This document shows, piece after piece, positions 1-7,611 of a DNA stretch of 62,333 bases (position 1 is the first letter of the stretch; the number at the start of each line of letters is the position of its first letter). This DNA comes from Flectobacillus longus (GTDB lineage Bacteria; Bacteroidota; Bacteroidia; Cytophagales; Spirosomataceae). The position numbers were made by a program, and so were the translations under genes. The stretch spans positions 1-62,333 of the forward strand of contig NZ_JASHIC010000040.1 in NCBI RefSeq assembly GCF_030056705.1, read 5' to 3'. The notes under the pieces are model-generated. The model was not told the origin of the DNA, made no database searches, and saw nothing but the letters and a program-made list of their open reading frames with translations.

Positions 1-2
1 AG

Positions 3-107
3 AAAATACGCCTAAGAACCAGTCAAATCCTAGATCGAATCATGGATATTGCTGTTGGATTACATAATCTTAGAGTTACTTTCAGAACAATAAATAATAA
101 ACCGTGA
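3..107 (+). mobile_element. C-terminal end of an IS transposase (partial CDS)
   Basis: The first frame-3 reading gives 34 residues and then a TGA stop, containing IMDIAVGLHNLRVTFR. A GLHNLR stretch a few residues before the stop is typical of the C-terminus of DDE transposases of the IS5/DDE_Tnp_4 type. The body of the gene lies outside the window, so family and intactness cannot be judged. No terminal inverted repeat could be fixed between the stop and the next gene at 133. Confidence 0.55.
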
Positions 108-132
108 TAAAGTTTAATGTATAAAATCTTGT

Positions 133-909
133 CTACTTGAAGAAATCGTCAATTTTTTTCTGTTTATCGCTTTGAGGTTTTTCGGTTGGCGTATCCTTGG
201 TTTTACTAAAAAAGTCTTCTATTTTTTTAGCTTGTTTATCGTTTAATTTCAAGTCTTTTTCAGATTTGAGTTTTTCCCAGTCTTTTTCGATACTTTGCTG
301 AAAAGCAATTTCTTCAAATGCTTTTTTGATAATAGTATCATTTTGCTGTAATTCCTCTCGCATATTTCGTTCATCTTCCTTGATTTGAAACTGTTGTTCC
401 AAAGCTGAAATTTGTTCGTATGCAGAAGAATTCTCCGAATTTTGTACACCATCTACTAGCTTTTGAGTCTTGGCGGCTTCAACTTTGGCAATCAACATCT
501 GACCTTTGAGTCGTGTAGACTCTAGGCGAAATTGTAAATCCTGATGTTGGGCTTCGAGTTGATGAAGCAATTGTTGGGCTTGATCCAACAAAACTTTGTA
601 TTCGCCAATACGTTCGTCAACCAGTGATTTTTTGCGTAACCATTGTTGAGCCTGTTCCTCATTGCTAGTTTGTAACGATTTTTGTGCTGCCTGATACAAT
701 TGATTGGCTTGTCCTTGTAGTTCCTCAGCTTTGGCGAGTAAACTATGATAATTATTTTGGGCAACGCGTTTTACTTGTTCTGCATCAGCAATCGCTTTAA
801 TGAGTTCTTTTTCGGCCAGCGCCAACAAAACGTTTGGGTCTTGTGGGTTAGGGTCGGTGGAGGACTTTTTTTCATGGTTAAATAGGATTTGTAGTAAATC
901 AGACCACAT
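133..909 (-). CDS. PspA/IM30-like coiled-coil protein
   Basis: A 258-residue, highly charged, almost entirely helical protein with no signal peptide or membrane segment. It has the PspA/IM30 pattern: a DPNVLLALAEKEL region near residues 24-36, then a long coiled coil with Gln/Ala/Leu-rich heptads, including a QQWLRKK block and a long ALEQQF helix. PspA/IM30 proteins bind the inner membrane surface and protect it under envelope stress. The first 20 residues (MWSDLLQILFNHEKK) are a plausible amphipathic helix. The last 60 residues are Lys/Asp-rich and carry two near-identical short blocks (KKIEDFF and KKIDDFF), which are unusual for the family. It stands alone on this strand next to a transposase end. 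The family call is by pattern, and another coiled-coil family is possible. Confidence 0.6.
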   Translation of the reverse strand: MWSDLLQILFNHEKKSSTDPNPQDPNVLLALAEKELIKAIADAEQVKRVAQNNYHSLLAKAEELQGQANQLYQAAQKSLQTSNEEQAQQWLRKKSLVDERIGEYKVLLDQAQQLLHQLEAQHQDLQFRLESTRLKGQMLIAKVEAAKTQKLVDGVQNSENSSAYEQISALEQQFQIKEDERNMREELQQNDTIIKKAFEEIAFQQSIEKDWEKLKSEKDLKLNDKQAKKIEDFFSKTKDTPTEKPQSDKQKKIDDFFK

Positions 910-984
910 TTTAAATCATGTTTTGGTTTATTTGTTCGAAATTTAGAAGGTTTTACCCCGAACTAGCAAGCAAAATCGGGATGA

Positions 985-1019
985 TTGGTTGCTAGTATGG
1001 ATGATGTGCTGTAGCTTTG
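985..1019 (+). promoter_or_regulatory. Bacteroidota-type promoter before DUF4202 gene
   Basis: TAGCTTTG at 1012-1019 matches the -7 box TAnnTTTG exactly. TTG at 989-991 (or 985-987) lies 20 (or 24) bases upstream. Transcription would begin near 1026, which is inside the reading frame that opens at 1021 and favours the later ATG at 1069 as the true start. Pattern match only. Confidence 0.45.
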
Positions 1020-1068
1020 GATGGAATCAAAAATAAATGAACAGGTATCAAACACTCTACTAATATAT

Positions 1069-1656
1069 ATGGAAAAAATTAGACTAGCTTTCGAAAAGTT
1101 CGATGATTATAACAAACAAGATCCCAATTCATTTGAGTGGAATGGAGAAATCTACCCTCAAGAATATTTTATGGCATTGAAATGTTCAGATTGGGTTTTG
1201 AAACTAGATCCACAAGCAAGCGAAGAACTACAATTAGCTTCGAGAAGTCAACATATCGGACGTTGGAGTATTCCTCGCAATACTTATCCTGAGGGAAAAG
1301 TAGGATATTTGACTTGGAGAAAGGATTTAGGAAAATTTCATGCCGAAACTGCCGCTAAAATTCTGGAAGAGGTTGGGTATGAAGAACCTGTAATTGAAAG
1401 AGTAAAGCAAATCATTACCAAGCAAAAAATCAAACAGGATGCAGATGTTCAAACGATTGAGAACGCTCTTTGTTTAGTATTCTTGGAGTTTCAGTACGAA
1501 TCATTTTTTCAAAAACATGACGATGAAAAAATGGTTGAGATTATCAGAAAATCATTATTGAAAATGGATGCTCATGGACATCGCTTTGCTTTACAATTGT
1601 CTTACAGCGAAAAAGGATTAGCTTTGATTCAAAAAGCGCTGGAGCGATTGGGGTAA
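1069..1656 (+). CDS. DUF4202 domain protein
   Basis: A 195-residue soluble protein with the DUF4202 signature: an early FDDYNKQDPN block, SQHIGRWSIPR, YPEGKVGYLTWRK, FHAETAAKIL and ENALCLVFLEFQ. The family is widespread in bacteria and some eukaryotes. Its conserved His/Arg/Trp residues suggest an enzyme, but its reaction is unknown to me. An upstream in-frame ATG at 1021 would add 16 residues. I prefer 1069 because a good -7 box ends at 1019 and because family members usually reach the FD..N..DP block within about 12 residues. The gene is monocistronic and converges on the amidohydrolase at 1786, with a shared terminator between them. Confidence 0.8.
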   Translation: MEKIRLAFEKFDDYNKQDPNSFEWNGEIYPQEYFMALKCSDWVLKLDPQASEELQLASRSQHIGRWSIPRNTYPEGKVGYLTWRKDLGKFHAETAAKILEEVGYEEPVIERVKQIITKQKIKQDADVQTIENALCLVFLEFQYESFFQKHDDEKMVEIIRKSLLKMDAHGHRFALQLSYSEKGLALIQKALERLG

Positions 1657-1693
1657 GAGAAAAATATGAGTCATTCTATATGCTAAAAAGTCA

Positions 1694-1739
1694 AATTTTC
1701 CAATAGGATACGATTGAAGTTGCACCCTATTGGAAAATT
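1694..1739. terminator. Bidirectional terminator between convergent genes
   Basis: A perfect 14-bp inverted repeat (left arm AATTTTCCAATAGG) with an 18-base loop sits between the stops of DUF4202 (+) and the amidohydrolase (-). The A/T-rich outer ends provide short U tracts in both directions. Confidence 0.6.
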
Positions 1740-1785
1740 GTTCAAAGCAGAATAGCAAACTCTATCTTAATAAACGCCATAAAGC

Positions 1786-3066
1786 CTATTGCTTATAAAC
1801 TACACCATCTTTCATGACGAAGCTTACTTTACGCATTTGGCTAATGTCTTGTAAAGGGTTGCCATCAGTAGCAATAATATCGGCAAATTTACCTGCTTCA
1901 ATAGATCCAAGATCTTTTTCAACACCTAAAATTTTGGCAGGAGTTACCGTAGCAGCTTGAATAGCTTCGATTGCTGGCATACCTGCTTCTACCATATATT
2001 GGAATTCATAAGCATTTAATCCATGCAACGAAACACCTGAGTCTGTACCAAAAGCAATTTTCACACCTGCTTTGTAAGCTTTTCCGAACATATTCTGAAT
2101 AAGTGGTCCTGTTTCCAAAGCTTTTGGAACTACCAAAGGATGATAATAACCAGGGACTTTAGCCGAATCGGCGACAGTTTTGCCAGCCAAGATTGTCGCC
2201 ACCAAGTAAGTACCTTTTTGTTTCATGATATCAATGGCTTCGTCATCCATAAAAGTACCATGCTCGATCGTTGTTACGCCTGCTTTGGCTGCACGCTTGA
2301 TACCTTCAGCACCGTGTGCGTGTGCTGCCACATGAAATCCATAGTCTTTAGCTGTTTTGATAATTGCTTCTAACTCATCATCTTGGAATTGTGGTGCTTT
2401 TCCATTTTTAGCAATACTCAAAACACCACCTGTTGCAGTGATTTTGATACAATCTGAACCATCTTTGTAACGCTGACGAACTGCCTGACGTGCCTCCTCA
2501 GCACCATTGATAACTCCTGTAACCATGTGTGGATCTGGTGTGTAGTTTTCGCTCAAAGCATTGGTTGGATCGCCATGTCCTCCTGTAGTTGCAATTGTTC
2601 TACCAGCTGTATAAATACGAGGGCCAACAGCAATACCTTTACTGATAGCATTGCGAAGAGCAATATTGACGCCCGAGCCTCCCAAATCACGAACTGAAGT
2701 AAAGCCAGCCATTAAAGTAGTCTTGGCATTACGAGCTGCCTCAAAAGCTACATCAGCTTGATTAAATTGGTAGCGCTTTACCAATTGGTCTTTACTGGTT
2801 TCGCCTTCAATATGTACGTGCATATCTGTTAGGCCAGGCATAACAGTTTTTGACTTCAAATCAATGACTTTGTCGGTACCTTTAGGAGCCAGATAGCCTG
2901 TTTGTACTCCTGTGACTCTTTTGCCTTCAACTATTACTGTCACCTGACTTTGGGTATTGCCTTTGGTGACATCGATAAATGTACCACAGTGAAGAAGTGT
3001 GCGTTGGGCAAGTGAAGCCGTACTGAAAATCGCAATAGCAGCGATGGTCTGTAGCGTTTTTTTCAT
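1786..3066 (-). CDS. Exported amidohydrolase (imidazolonepropionase/prolidase-like)
   Basis: A metal-dependent hydrolase of the amidohydrolase superfamily, about 426 residues. The chosen start (MKKTLQTIAA...) gives a signal peptide ending ASLAQ, so the enzyme is probably periplasmic. An in-frame ATG at 3091-3093 would add nine residues that spoil the signal. Metal-site motifs appear in order: MHVH after strand 1, IKITATGG (the Lys may be carboxylated), HAHG, IEHG and FGTDSG. The C-terminus has the composite beta domain (GSIEAGKFADIIATDGNP). Related enzymes cleave Xaa-Pro dipeptides or cyclic amides; the substrate here cannot be read from sequence. A clear paralogue lies at 12178. The gene is monocistronic and divergent from metZ. 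Confidence 0.85.
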   Translation of the reverse strand: MKKTLQTIAAIAIFSTASLAQRTLLHCGTFIDVTKGNTQSQVTVIVEGKRVTGVQTGYLAPKGTDKVIDLKSKTVMPGLTDMHVHIEGETSKDQLVKRYQFNQADVAFEAARNAKTTLMAGFTSVRDLGGSGVNIALRNAISKGIAVGPRIYTAGRTIATTGGHGDPTNALSENYTPDPHMVTGVINGAEEARQAVRQRYKDGSDCIKITATGGVLSIAKNGKAPQFQDDELEAIIKTAKDYGFHVAAHAHGAEGIKRAAKAGVTTIEHGTFMDDEAIDIMKQKGTYLVATILAGKTVADSAKVPGYYHPLVVPKALETGPLIQNMFGKAYKAGVKIAFGTDSGVSLHGLNAYEFQYMVEAGMPAIEAIQAATVTPAKILGVEKDLGSIEAGKFADIIATDGNPLQDISQMRKVSFVMKDGVVYKQ

Positions 3067-3461
3067 GTTTGTTAATAAAGGTAGTTTAGCCAAAATGGCG
3101 GTGAAAAGTGGGATTTTAATAAATCAATCACAAAAACAATATTTATGATACCACTTCCTAAAAATAAGAATTCAGATTTATAAAATCGAAAAATGTCGCT
3201 TCTTTTTGAAAAAGAGATGATTTTTCCTCGCCATTCGAGCTTTTGGGCGTAACTTAGAGGTCAGATTCTTTTGTTTTCAAGAAATACCCAATTTAGTATA
3301 TTGATTTTGTCGAGTATTGTGGTGTATAACTGAAAAAACAAAGAGGAAAATCGCTTTCGAATTATACGTACAGCGTAGGTTTGAAAAAACCTTTGTTAAT
3401 CAAAAACGAAATCAAATCACCAAAACTCATCGATGATTTTGGTAGAAAATGGAGGGCCAAG
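3067..3461. promoter_or_regulatory. Divergent intergenic region with a structured leader before metZ
   Basis: This 395-base gap separates the amidohydrolase (-) from metZ (+). Its right part holds three small inverted repeats in a row: CGCT/AGCG at 3352-3375, a 6-bp stem AGGTTT/AAACCT closed by a GAAA tetraloop at 3377-3392, and ACCAAAA/TTTTGGT at 3419-3443. The Shine-Dalgarno-like GGAGG at 3451-3455 follows 7 bases later. Such a leader could control metZ translation. I could not match it to a known SAM riboswitch class. No coding sequence is seen here. Confidence 0.35.
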
Positions 3462-4634
3462 ATGAAGAAACAAACTAAAGCCATCAGAATTCAGGCAGAA
3501 CGCTCACACAATCGTGAACATTCAGTGCCATTGTACCTTACTTCAAGTTTTACTTTTGAAGATGTTGAGCAAGGAAGAGCCATTTTTGCAGAAGAAATGG
3601 AAGGAAACATTTACTCTCGTTATATGAACCCCAACGTGGATGAGTTCGTAGAGAAAATGTGTATGCTCGAAAACACAGAAGATGGACTTGCTTTTGCTTC
3701 GGGTATGGCGGCCAACTTTGCAGCAATGGCAGCATTATTACAGCAGGGCGACCACGTAGTGGCATCAAAAGCTTTGTTTGGTTCTGCTATTCAGATTTTG
3801 AGTAAAATCACTACTAAATGGGGGATTACATGTACCTATGTAGATGGACATAATATTGAAGAGTGGGAAAATGCGATTCAACCTAATACCAAATTTTTGT
3901 TTTGTGAAAGCCCTTCAAACCCTGGTTTGGATTTAATTGACCTTGAGGCAATTGCTCAATTAAAAGCAAAGCATAATTTGATTTTGGCTGTTGACAATTG
4001 TTTTGCGACACCAGTCATTCAAACACCAGCTGATTGGGGTGCAGATTTAGTAATTCACTCGGCTACAAAATATATCGACGGACAAGGTCGTGTTTTAGGA
4101 GGAGTAGTTTGTGGTCGTGCCGACCTGATTAAAGAAATTCGTTTCTTTGCACGTCATACAGGTCCATCTATGTCGCCATTCAATGCTTGGATTTTGTCGA
4201 AAAGCTTAGAGTTGATTCATCTTCGTATGGAGAAACACTCTGAAAACGCCTATAAATTGGCTTCTGCTTTAGAAGGAAACGATGCGCTTAATTCAGTAAA
4301 ATATCCATTCTTGACTTCGCACCCGCAATATGAATTAGCGAAGAAACAAATGAAAATGGGTGGAGCCATCATGACGATGGATGTAAAAGGTGGATTTGAG
4401 GTGGTAAACAAAATGTCAAAACACTTGAAAATTGCTTCTATTTCTCCAAACTTGGGAGATACTCGTACGATTATCACACACCCAGCTTCGACGACACACT
4501 CAAAATTAAGTGCAGAACAACGTGCAGAGGTAGGCATTACCGATGGTTTGGTACGTATTGCAGTTGGTTTAGAGGCGATTGATGACCTAATTGCAGATTT
4601 CCAACAAGCTTTGGAAAAAGCAATTGCTGAATAA
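3462..4634 (+). CDS. metZ: O-succinylhomoserine sulfhydrylase-like trans-sulfuration enzyme
   Basis: A PLP-dependent Cys/Met metabolism enzyme of 390 residues that makes homocysteine from an activated homoserine and sulfide, a step of methionine synthesis in the cytosol. Key motifs are REHSVPLYLTSSFTFED, YSRYMNPN, the phosphate-cradle stretch FASGMAANFAA, AVDNCFATP, and the PLP lysine in HSATKYIDGQGRVLGG. The DGQGR extension after the lysine is typical of MetZ rather than MetB/MetC. The start at 3462 is set by GGAGG at 3451-3455 and by the family N-terminus. A TTG at 3381 would add 27 residues that do not resemble the family and would read through the leader hairpins. It is followed by nuoH after 76 bases. 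Confidence 0.85.
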   Translation: MKKQTKAIRIQAERSHNREHSVPLYLTSSFTFEDVEQGRAIFAEEMEGNIYSRYMNPNVDEFVEKMCMLENTEDGLAFASGMAANFAAMAALLQQGDHVVASKALFGSAIQILSKITTKWGITCTYVDGHNIEEWENAIQPNTKFLFCESPSNPGLDLIDLEAIAQLKAKHNLILAVDNCFATPVIQTPADWGADLVIHSATKYIDGQGRVLGGVVCGRADLIKEIRFFARHTGPSMSPFNAWILSKSLELIHLRMEKHSENAYKLASALEGNDALNSVKYPFLTSHPQYELAKKQMKMGGAIMTMDVKGGFEVVNKMSKHLKIASISPNLGDTRTIITHPASTTHSKLSAEQRAEVGITDGLVRIAVGLEAIDDLIADFQQALEKAIAE

Positions 4635-4710
4635 TAATGTTTTTGAGAGAAAGAGTGATTTGAAGCAAATGCTCTTTTTCTCAACGACGAAATATTAAAT
4701 AACATAAGAT

Positions 4711-5802
4711 ATGTTCGTTGCATTACTGATTTGTTTGAGCTTAGTATTGGCAAATGTTGTGATTGGCGTATATACCGAACGAAAAGTCTCCGCCTTTATG
4801 CAAGACCGTTTGGGACCTATGGTTGTAGGAAAATACGGTTCACTTCAATTGATTGCTGACTTGGTCAAACTTTTGTTAAAAGAAGATATTGTTCCCAAAT
4901 TAGCAGATAAGTGGCTGTTTTTGGCAGCGCCTTGTATGATTTTTGTGGCAATTTTTGCAGGATTTGCTGTAATTCCGCTTGGTCCAGGTGAGTACTTGCA
5001 AGGCTCGCAAGCACAAATTGGCGTATTTTATTTGTTGGCTATTGTCTCTATAGATATAATTGGAGTTTTGATGGCTGGCTGGTCGTCGAACAACAAATAC
5101 TCATTGTTAGGGGCGATGCGTTCTGTAGCACAAATCGTTTCTTACGAAATTCCATTAGGCTTGTCAGTTTTGTGTGTCGTGATGGTTTCTCAAACCTTAA
5201 ATCTACAAGAAATCAGTACTCAACAAGGTATTTTTTCAGGTCATGATAATTATCTTTTTGGGCTAAAGTCTTTAGGAATTGACGTAACGCAAGTGGGAGG
5301 GTTTTTGACTTGGAATATTTTCAGAGTTCCATTCTTTTTAGGCGTATTTATCATTTTCTTTATCGCCTCTTTGGCAGAATGTAACCGTGCACCTTTTGAC
5401 TTACCCGAAGCTGAATCAGAATTAGTTGGTGGTTTTCATACCGAATATTCAGGAATGCGCTGGGCATTGATATTCCTTTCAGAATATGGCATGATGCTAT
5501 TGGTAAGCGTCTTAGGCGTTATTTTGTTTTTAGGAGGATGGAATTCACCTTTTCCGAATATTGGTTCCGTAAAACTAGCTAATTGGACTTCTGGAGAACC
5601 AGGCTCGTGGTCTGGCGCAATTTGGGGATTTGTATGGTTGTTGGCAAAAGCGTATATGCTCATTTTTGTACAAATGTGGGTACGATGGACATTCCCTCGC
5701 TTGCGTGTTGACCAATTGATGTATTTGACTTGGAAAGTACTAACGCCATTTTCTATTTTAGCAGTATTTTTATCTGCCATTTGGAGAATGTTGATGATTT
5801 AG
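4711..5802 (+). CDS. nuoH: NADH-quinone oxidoreductase subunit H (orphan copy)
   Basis: A membrane-arm subunit of respiratory complex I, 363 residues with about eight hydrophobic segments. It has the family hallmarks [15 protein letters not shown] near the N-terminus, [14 protein letters not shown], and [20 protein letters not shown] followed by HTEYSGMRW, the quinone-site loop with its acidic residues. It lies between metZ and a convergent cytochrome c gene, with no other nuo genes in this window. Whether it supplies the only NuoH or is a second copy cannot be seen here. The sequence is intact and well conserved, so it is probably functional. A strong bidirectional terminator follows. Confidence 0.9.
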   Translation: MFVALLICLSLVLANVVIGVYTERKVSAFMQDRLGPMVVGKYGSLQLIADLVKLLLKEDIVPKLADKWLFLAAPCMIFVAIFAGFAVIPLGPGEYLQGSQAQIGVFYLLAIVSIDIIGVLMAGWSSNNKYSLLGAMRSVAQIVSYEIPLGLSVLCVVMVSQTLNLQEISTQQGIFSGHDNYLFGLKSLGIDVTQVGGFLTWNIFRVPFFLGVFIIFFIASLAECNRAPFDLPEAESELVGGFHTEYSGMRWALIFLSEYGMMLLVSVLGVILFLGGWNSPFPNIGSVKLANWTSGEPGSWSGAIWGFVWLLAKAYMLIFVQMWVRWTFPRLRVDQLMYLTWKVLTPFSILAVFLSAIWRMLMI

Positions 5803-5849
5803 CAAAGTTTATCCAAATAAAATCTAGGCTTATGCTCTAGATATTTATC

Positions 5850-5888
5850 AAAAAAAGTGGTCGAAAATTGTTTTCGACCACTTTTTTT
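5850..5888. terminator. Bidirectional terminator, GGTCGA-repeat family copy A
   Basis: A perfect 18-bp inverted repeat with loop TTG: seven A, then GTGGTCGAAAA, and the mirror ending in seven T. It lies between convergent nuoH (+) and the cytochrome gene (-) and works as a terminator in both directions. It is one of five related hairpins in this window (others at 34881, 36860, 47188 and 51697). Confidence 0.85.
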
Positions 5889-5949
5889 GATGCCAAAATG
5901 CTTGATGAATCAACTTTAGACTGAGAAAACTTGGATTCAAAGAATAATT

Positions 5950-5977
5950 ACTCATTCAATCTCAATTTACTCAATTA
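5950..5977. repeat. ACTCAAT-type tail repeat, copy A
   Basis: The stretch reads ACTCATTCAATCTCAATTTACTCAATTA, made of imperfect (A)CTCAAT units. Similar tails follow terminators B, C and E at a similar distance, just outside the stop of the minus-strand gene in copies A, B and E. Confidence 0.5.
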
Positions 5978-6011
5978 ATGATGAATCATGTTTGTAAAGA
6001 TACAGGTTATC

Positions 6012-6476
6012 TTAAGGGTTACTTTCTTTTAAGAATGCCAAAATGTTTTTGATGTCCTCAGTGCCTAAATTAGGGAAAGCCGTCATTTGAGTACCATTAA
6101 ATTTCTTGAAAAGGTCGTTTGCGTATTTGTCACCGCCAGCCAACACTTTTTGTGGATTTTGTACCCATTTCTCAACCCAAGCCGCATCTCTACGAGATTC
6201 GATTCCTTTCAATCCTGGACCTACTACAACCTCATCAGTTGAAGCATGGCAAGAGGCGCAGTTGTTTGTAAAAACTTCTTTACCTTTTGTCGCTTCCGCA
6301 GAAAGTGCTGCTGGAGCCGCAGCTACAGCGACTGCTCCTGAAGTAGTCCCAGCTGCCGCAGTTTCTGCTTGGCTAGGCATGATTACAAATGCCAATAAGG
6401 TAAAAATAAAGCAAACTACTACTACAATCAAAAGGGTGTTTACTACACGTAGAGTGTTAAAAATTTTGTTTTCCAT
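6012..6476 (-). CDS. Membrane-anchored mono-haem cytochrome c
   Basis: A 154-residue electron carrier. An N-terminal hydrophobic segment (about residues 13-34) probably remains as a membrane anchor. It is followed by an Ala/Thr/Val-rich linker and a C-terminal class I cytochrome domain facing the periplasm. Haem is attached at C73-A-S-C76-H77 and the likely distal ligand is M131 (GTQMTAFPNLG). EVVVGPGLKGIESRR is a typical post-haem loop. It is monocistronic and convergent with nuoH. Small cytochromes of this kind pass electrons to terminal oxidases in Bacteroidota; the partner here is not visible. Confidence 0.9.
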   Translation of the reverse strand: MENKIFNTLRVVNTLLIVVVVCFIFTLLAFVIMPSQAETAAAGTTSGAVAVAAAPAALSAEATKGKEVFTNNCASCHASTDEVVVGPGLKGIESRRDAAWVEKWVQNPQKVLAGGDKYANDLFKKFNGTQMTAFPNLGTEDIKNILAFLKESNP

Positions 6477-6655
6477 AATATTGTTTTTAATGCCTTGGAG
6501 GAAAATAGCAGTGCAAAATTAAAGATAATATCCCAATTCGGGTATAGACTTTTTAATAATTGCCTTATTTTTATGCTAAATTCGATTGTTTAGTATGCAA
6601 TTTCAGGATTCAGCTCATTTTCATCAATGATATAAATTGGCTTAAAAACTGATAT

Positions 6656-7180
6656 TTATTTCTTGATAAATCCCAAGGGAATAGGCTCACAAGTTACCTC
6701 ACCAATTTCTATTAGTTGCTCGTATTTATCTACTAGGGTTTTCAATATATCTTTCAAAATATCCAATTTTTCAGCTCCAATAACTTCCTCAAAATTTTGA
6801 TCGATGTATTCAGTACAAGCTTTCCAATCTAGGATACAGCGTACGCCCAAATCTGTAAGCTTCACAATAAGAGCACGAGCATCGCTAGGGTCTTTTTCAG
6901 TATAAACATAACCTTCGTCTACCAATTCCTTGATAAGTTTGCTCATACCTTGTTTGGTCATACTTGCTTTTTGGGCAATTTTGTTGACGCTAGTTCCTTC
7001 GACATCAATATTGACTAGGGCCACTATTTGGCCAACACGGAAGTTATTATAGCCACGCTCATTTAAAAATTTTACGGCCAATGTGGACATATATCGATAT
7101 GAGCGATTTAGGAGACGTCCCATTAAGCGATTTTTACTATCGCGGAACTGTTTGAGTTTTATTATATCATCTTCTGTCAT
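6656..7180 (-). CDS. MarR family transcriptional regulator
   Basis: A 174-residue winged-helix DNA-binding protein. The HTH lies around residues 63-85 (TSVNKIAQKASMTKQGMSKLIKEL, quoted in part: KASMTKQGMSKLIKEL), and the wing is EKDPSDARALIVKLTDLG, the classic MarR D-x-R-D/A-x-R/L pattern. N- and C-terminal helices provide dimerisation. It is divergent from the HlyD-MFS-TolC efflux operon, the usual arrangement for a local repressor released by the pump's substrate. Two 15-bp operator-like repeats overlap the pump promoter (7406-7442), and a different 10-bp inverted repeat lies just before its own start (7193-7217). Ligand unknown. Confidence 0.88.
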   Translation of the reverse strand: MTEDDIIKLKQFRDSKNRLMGRLLNRSYRYMSTLAVKFLNERGYNNFRVGQIVALVNIDVEGTSVNKIAQKASMTKQGMSKLIKELVDEGYVYTEKDPSDARALIVKLTDLGVRCILDWKACTEYIDQNFEEVIGAEKLDILKDILKTLVDKYEQLIEIGEVTCEPIPLGFIKK

Positions 7181-7192
7181 AACTGCTTCGGA

Positions 7193-7217
7193 GTATTGTT
7201 TTGTACTAAAACAATAC
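7193..7217. promoter_or_regulatory. Inverted repeat before marR-type gene
   Basis: A perfect 10-bp inverted repeat with arm GTATTGTTTT and spacer GTACT, placed 13 bases upstream of the marR-type start codon. It could be an autoregulatory operator or an mRNA hairpin in the short leader. Its sequence differs from the operators at 7406-7442, so binding by the same protein is uncertain. Confidence 0.4.
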
Positions 7218-7405
7218 GTCGGTTATTCTGTGGTACAAATTATTTTATCTCATCTTGGGGCTTAGAAGCTCAAAATTACAAATTGTTATAGACAATTACA
7301 GAAGTAGTTTTAAGTATCTTTTACCAAAAAGATGAATAATCCAAGGAAATTTTGACTGTTTTTTCGTTGAATCTGATACAAAGTTAATAAATGAAAAAAT
7401 ATTTG

Positions 7406-7420
7406 TCAACTTACTTGACT
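7406..7420. promoter_or_regulatory. Putative MarR operator 1
   Basis: The perfect inverted repeat GTCAA-CTTAC-TTGAC overlaps the -33 TTG of the efflux promoter. It matches operator 2 (7428-7442) at 12 of 15 positions, and the centres are 22 bp apart, about two turns of the helix. Confidence 0.6.
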
Positions 7421-7447
7421 AATTTAGTAAACTTAGTTTACCTTTGT
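7416..7447 (+). promoter_or_regulatory. Promoter of the efflux operon
   Basis: TTG at 7416-7418 and TACCTTTG at 7440-7447, spaced 21 bases, fit the Bacteroidota -33/-7 consensus. Both boxes are covered by the two inverted repeats, so a bound repressor would block them. The leader to the hlyD-type start is about 155 bases. Confidence 0.6.
7428..7442. promoter_or_regulatory. Putative MarR operator 2
   Basis: The perfect inverted repeat GTAAAC-TTA-GTTTAC runs into the first bases of the -7 box. It resembles operator 1 closely (shared pattern GTnAACTTAnTTnAC). Confidence 0.6.
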
Positions 7448-7611
7448 ATCATCAATTCACACACAAATTGAATTTTTCTTATACATATTCATCTCTTACC
7501 ATTTGAAGAAGCAGTAAAAAAGATTAGTTCGATGGGCCATCTGTACGAATTGATTCTATAAGCAAACAGCGAGTAGACCAAATACAATGATTATTTAAGT
7601 TTATAAAAATT

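Noticed and set aside
3381-3461. TTG start 27 codons upstream of metZ
   Set aside because: It reads through leader hairpins and gives a non-family N-terminus; ATG 3462 has GGAGG in place.
3352-3461. Known SAM-II riboswitch before metZ
   Set aside because: The expected core with two pseudoknotted stems was not found; only generic hairpins are visible.
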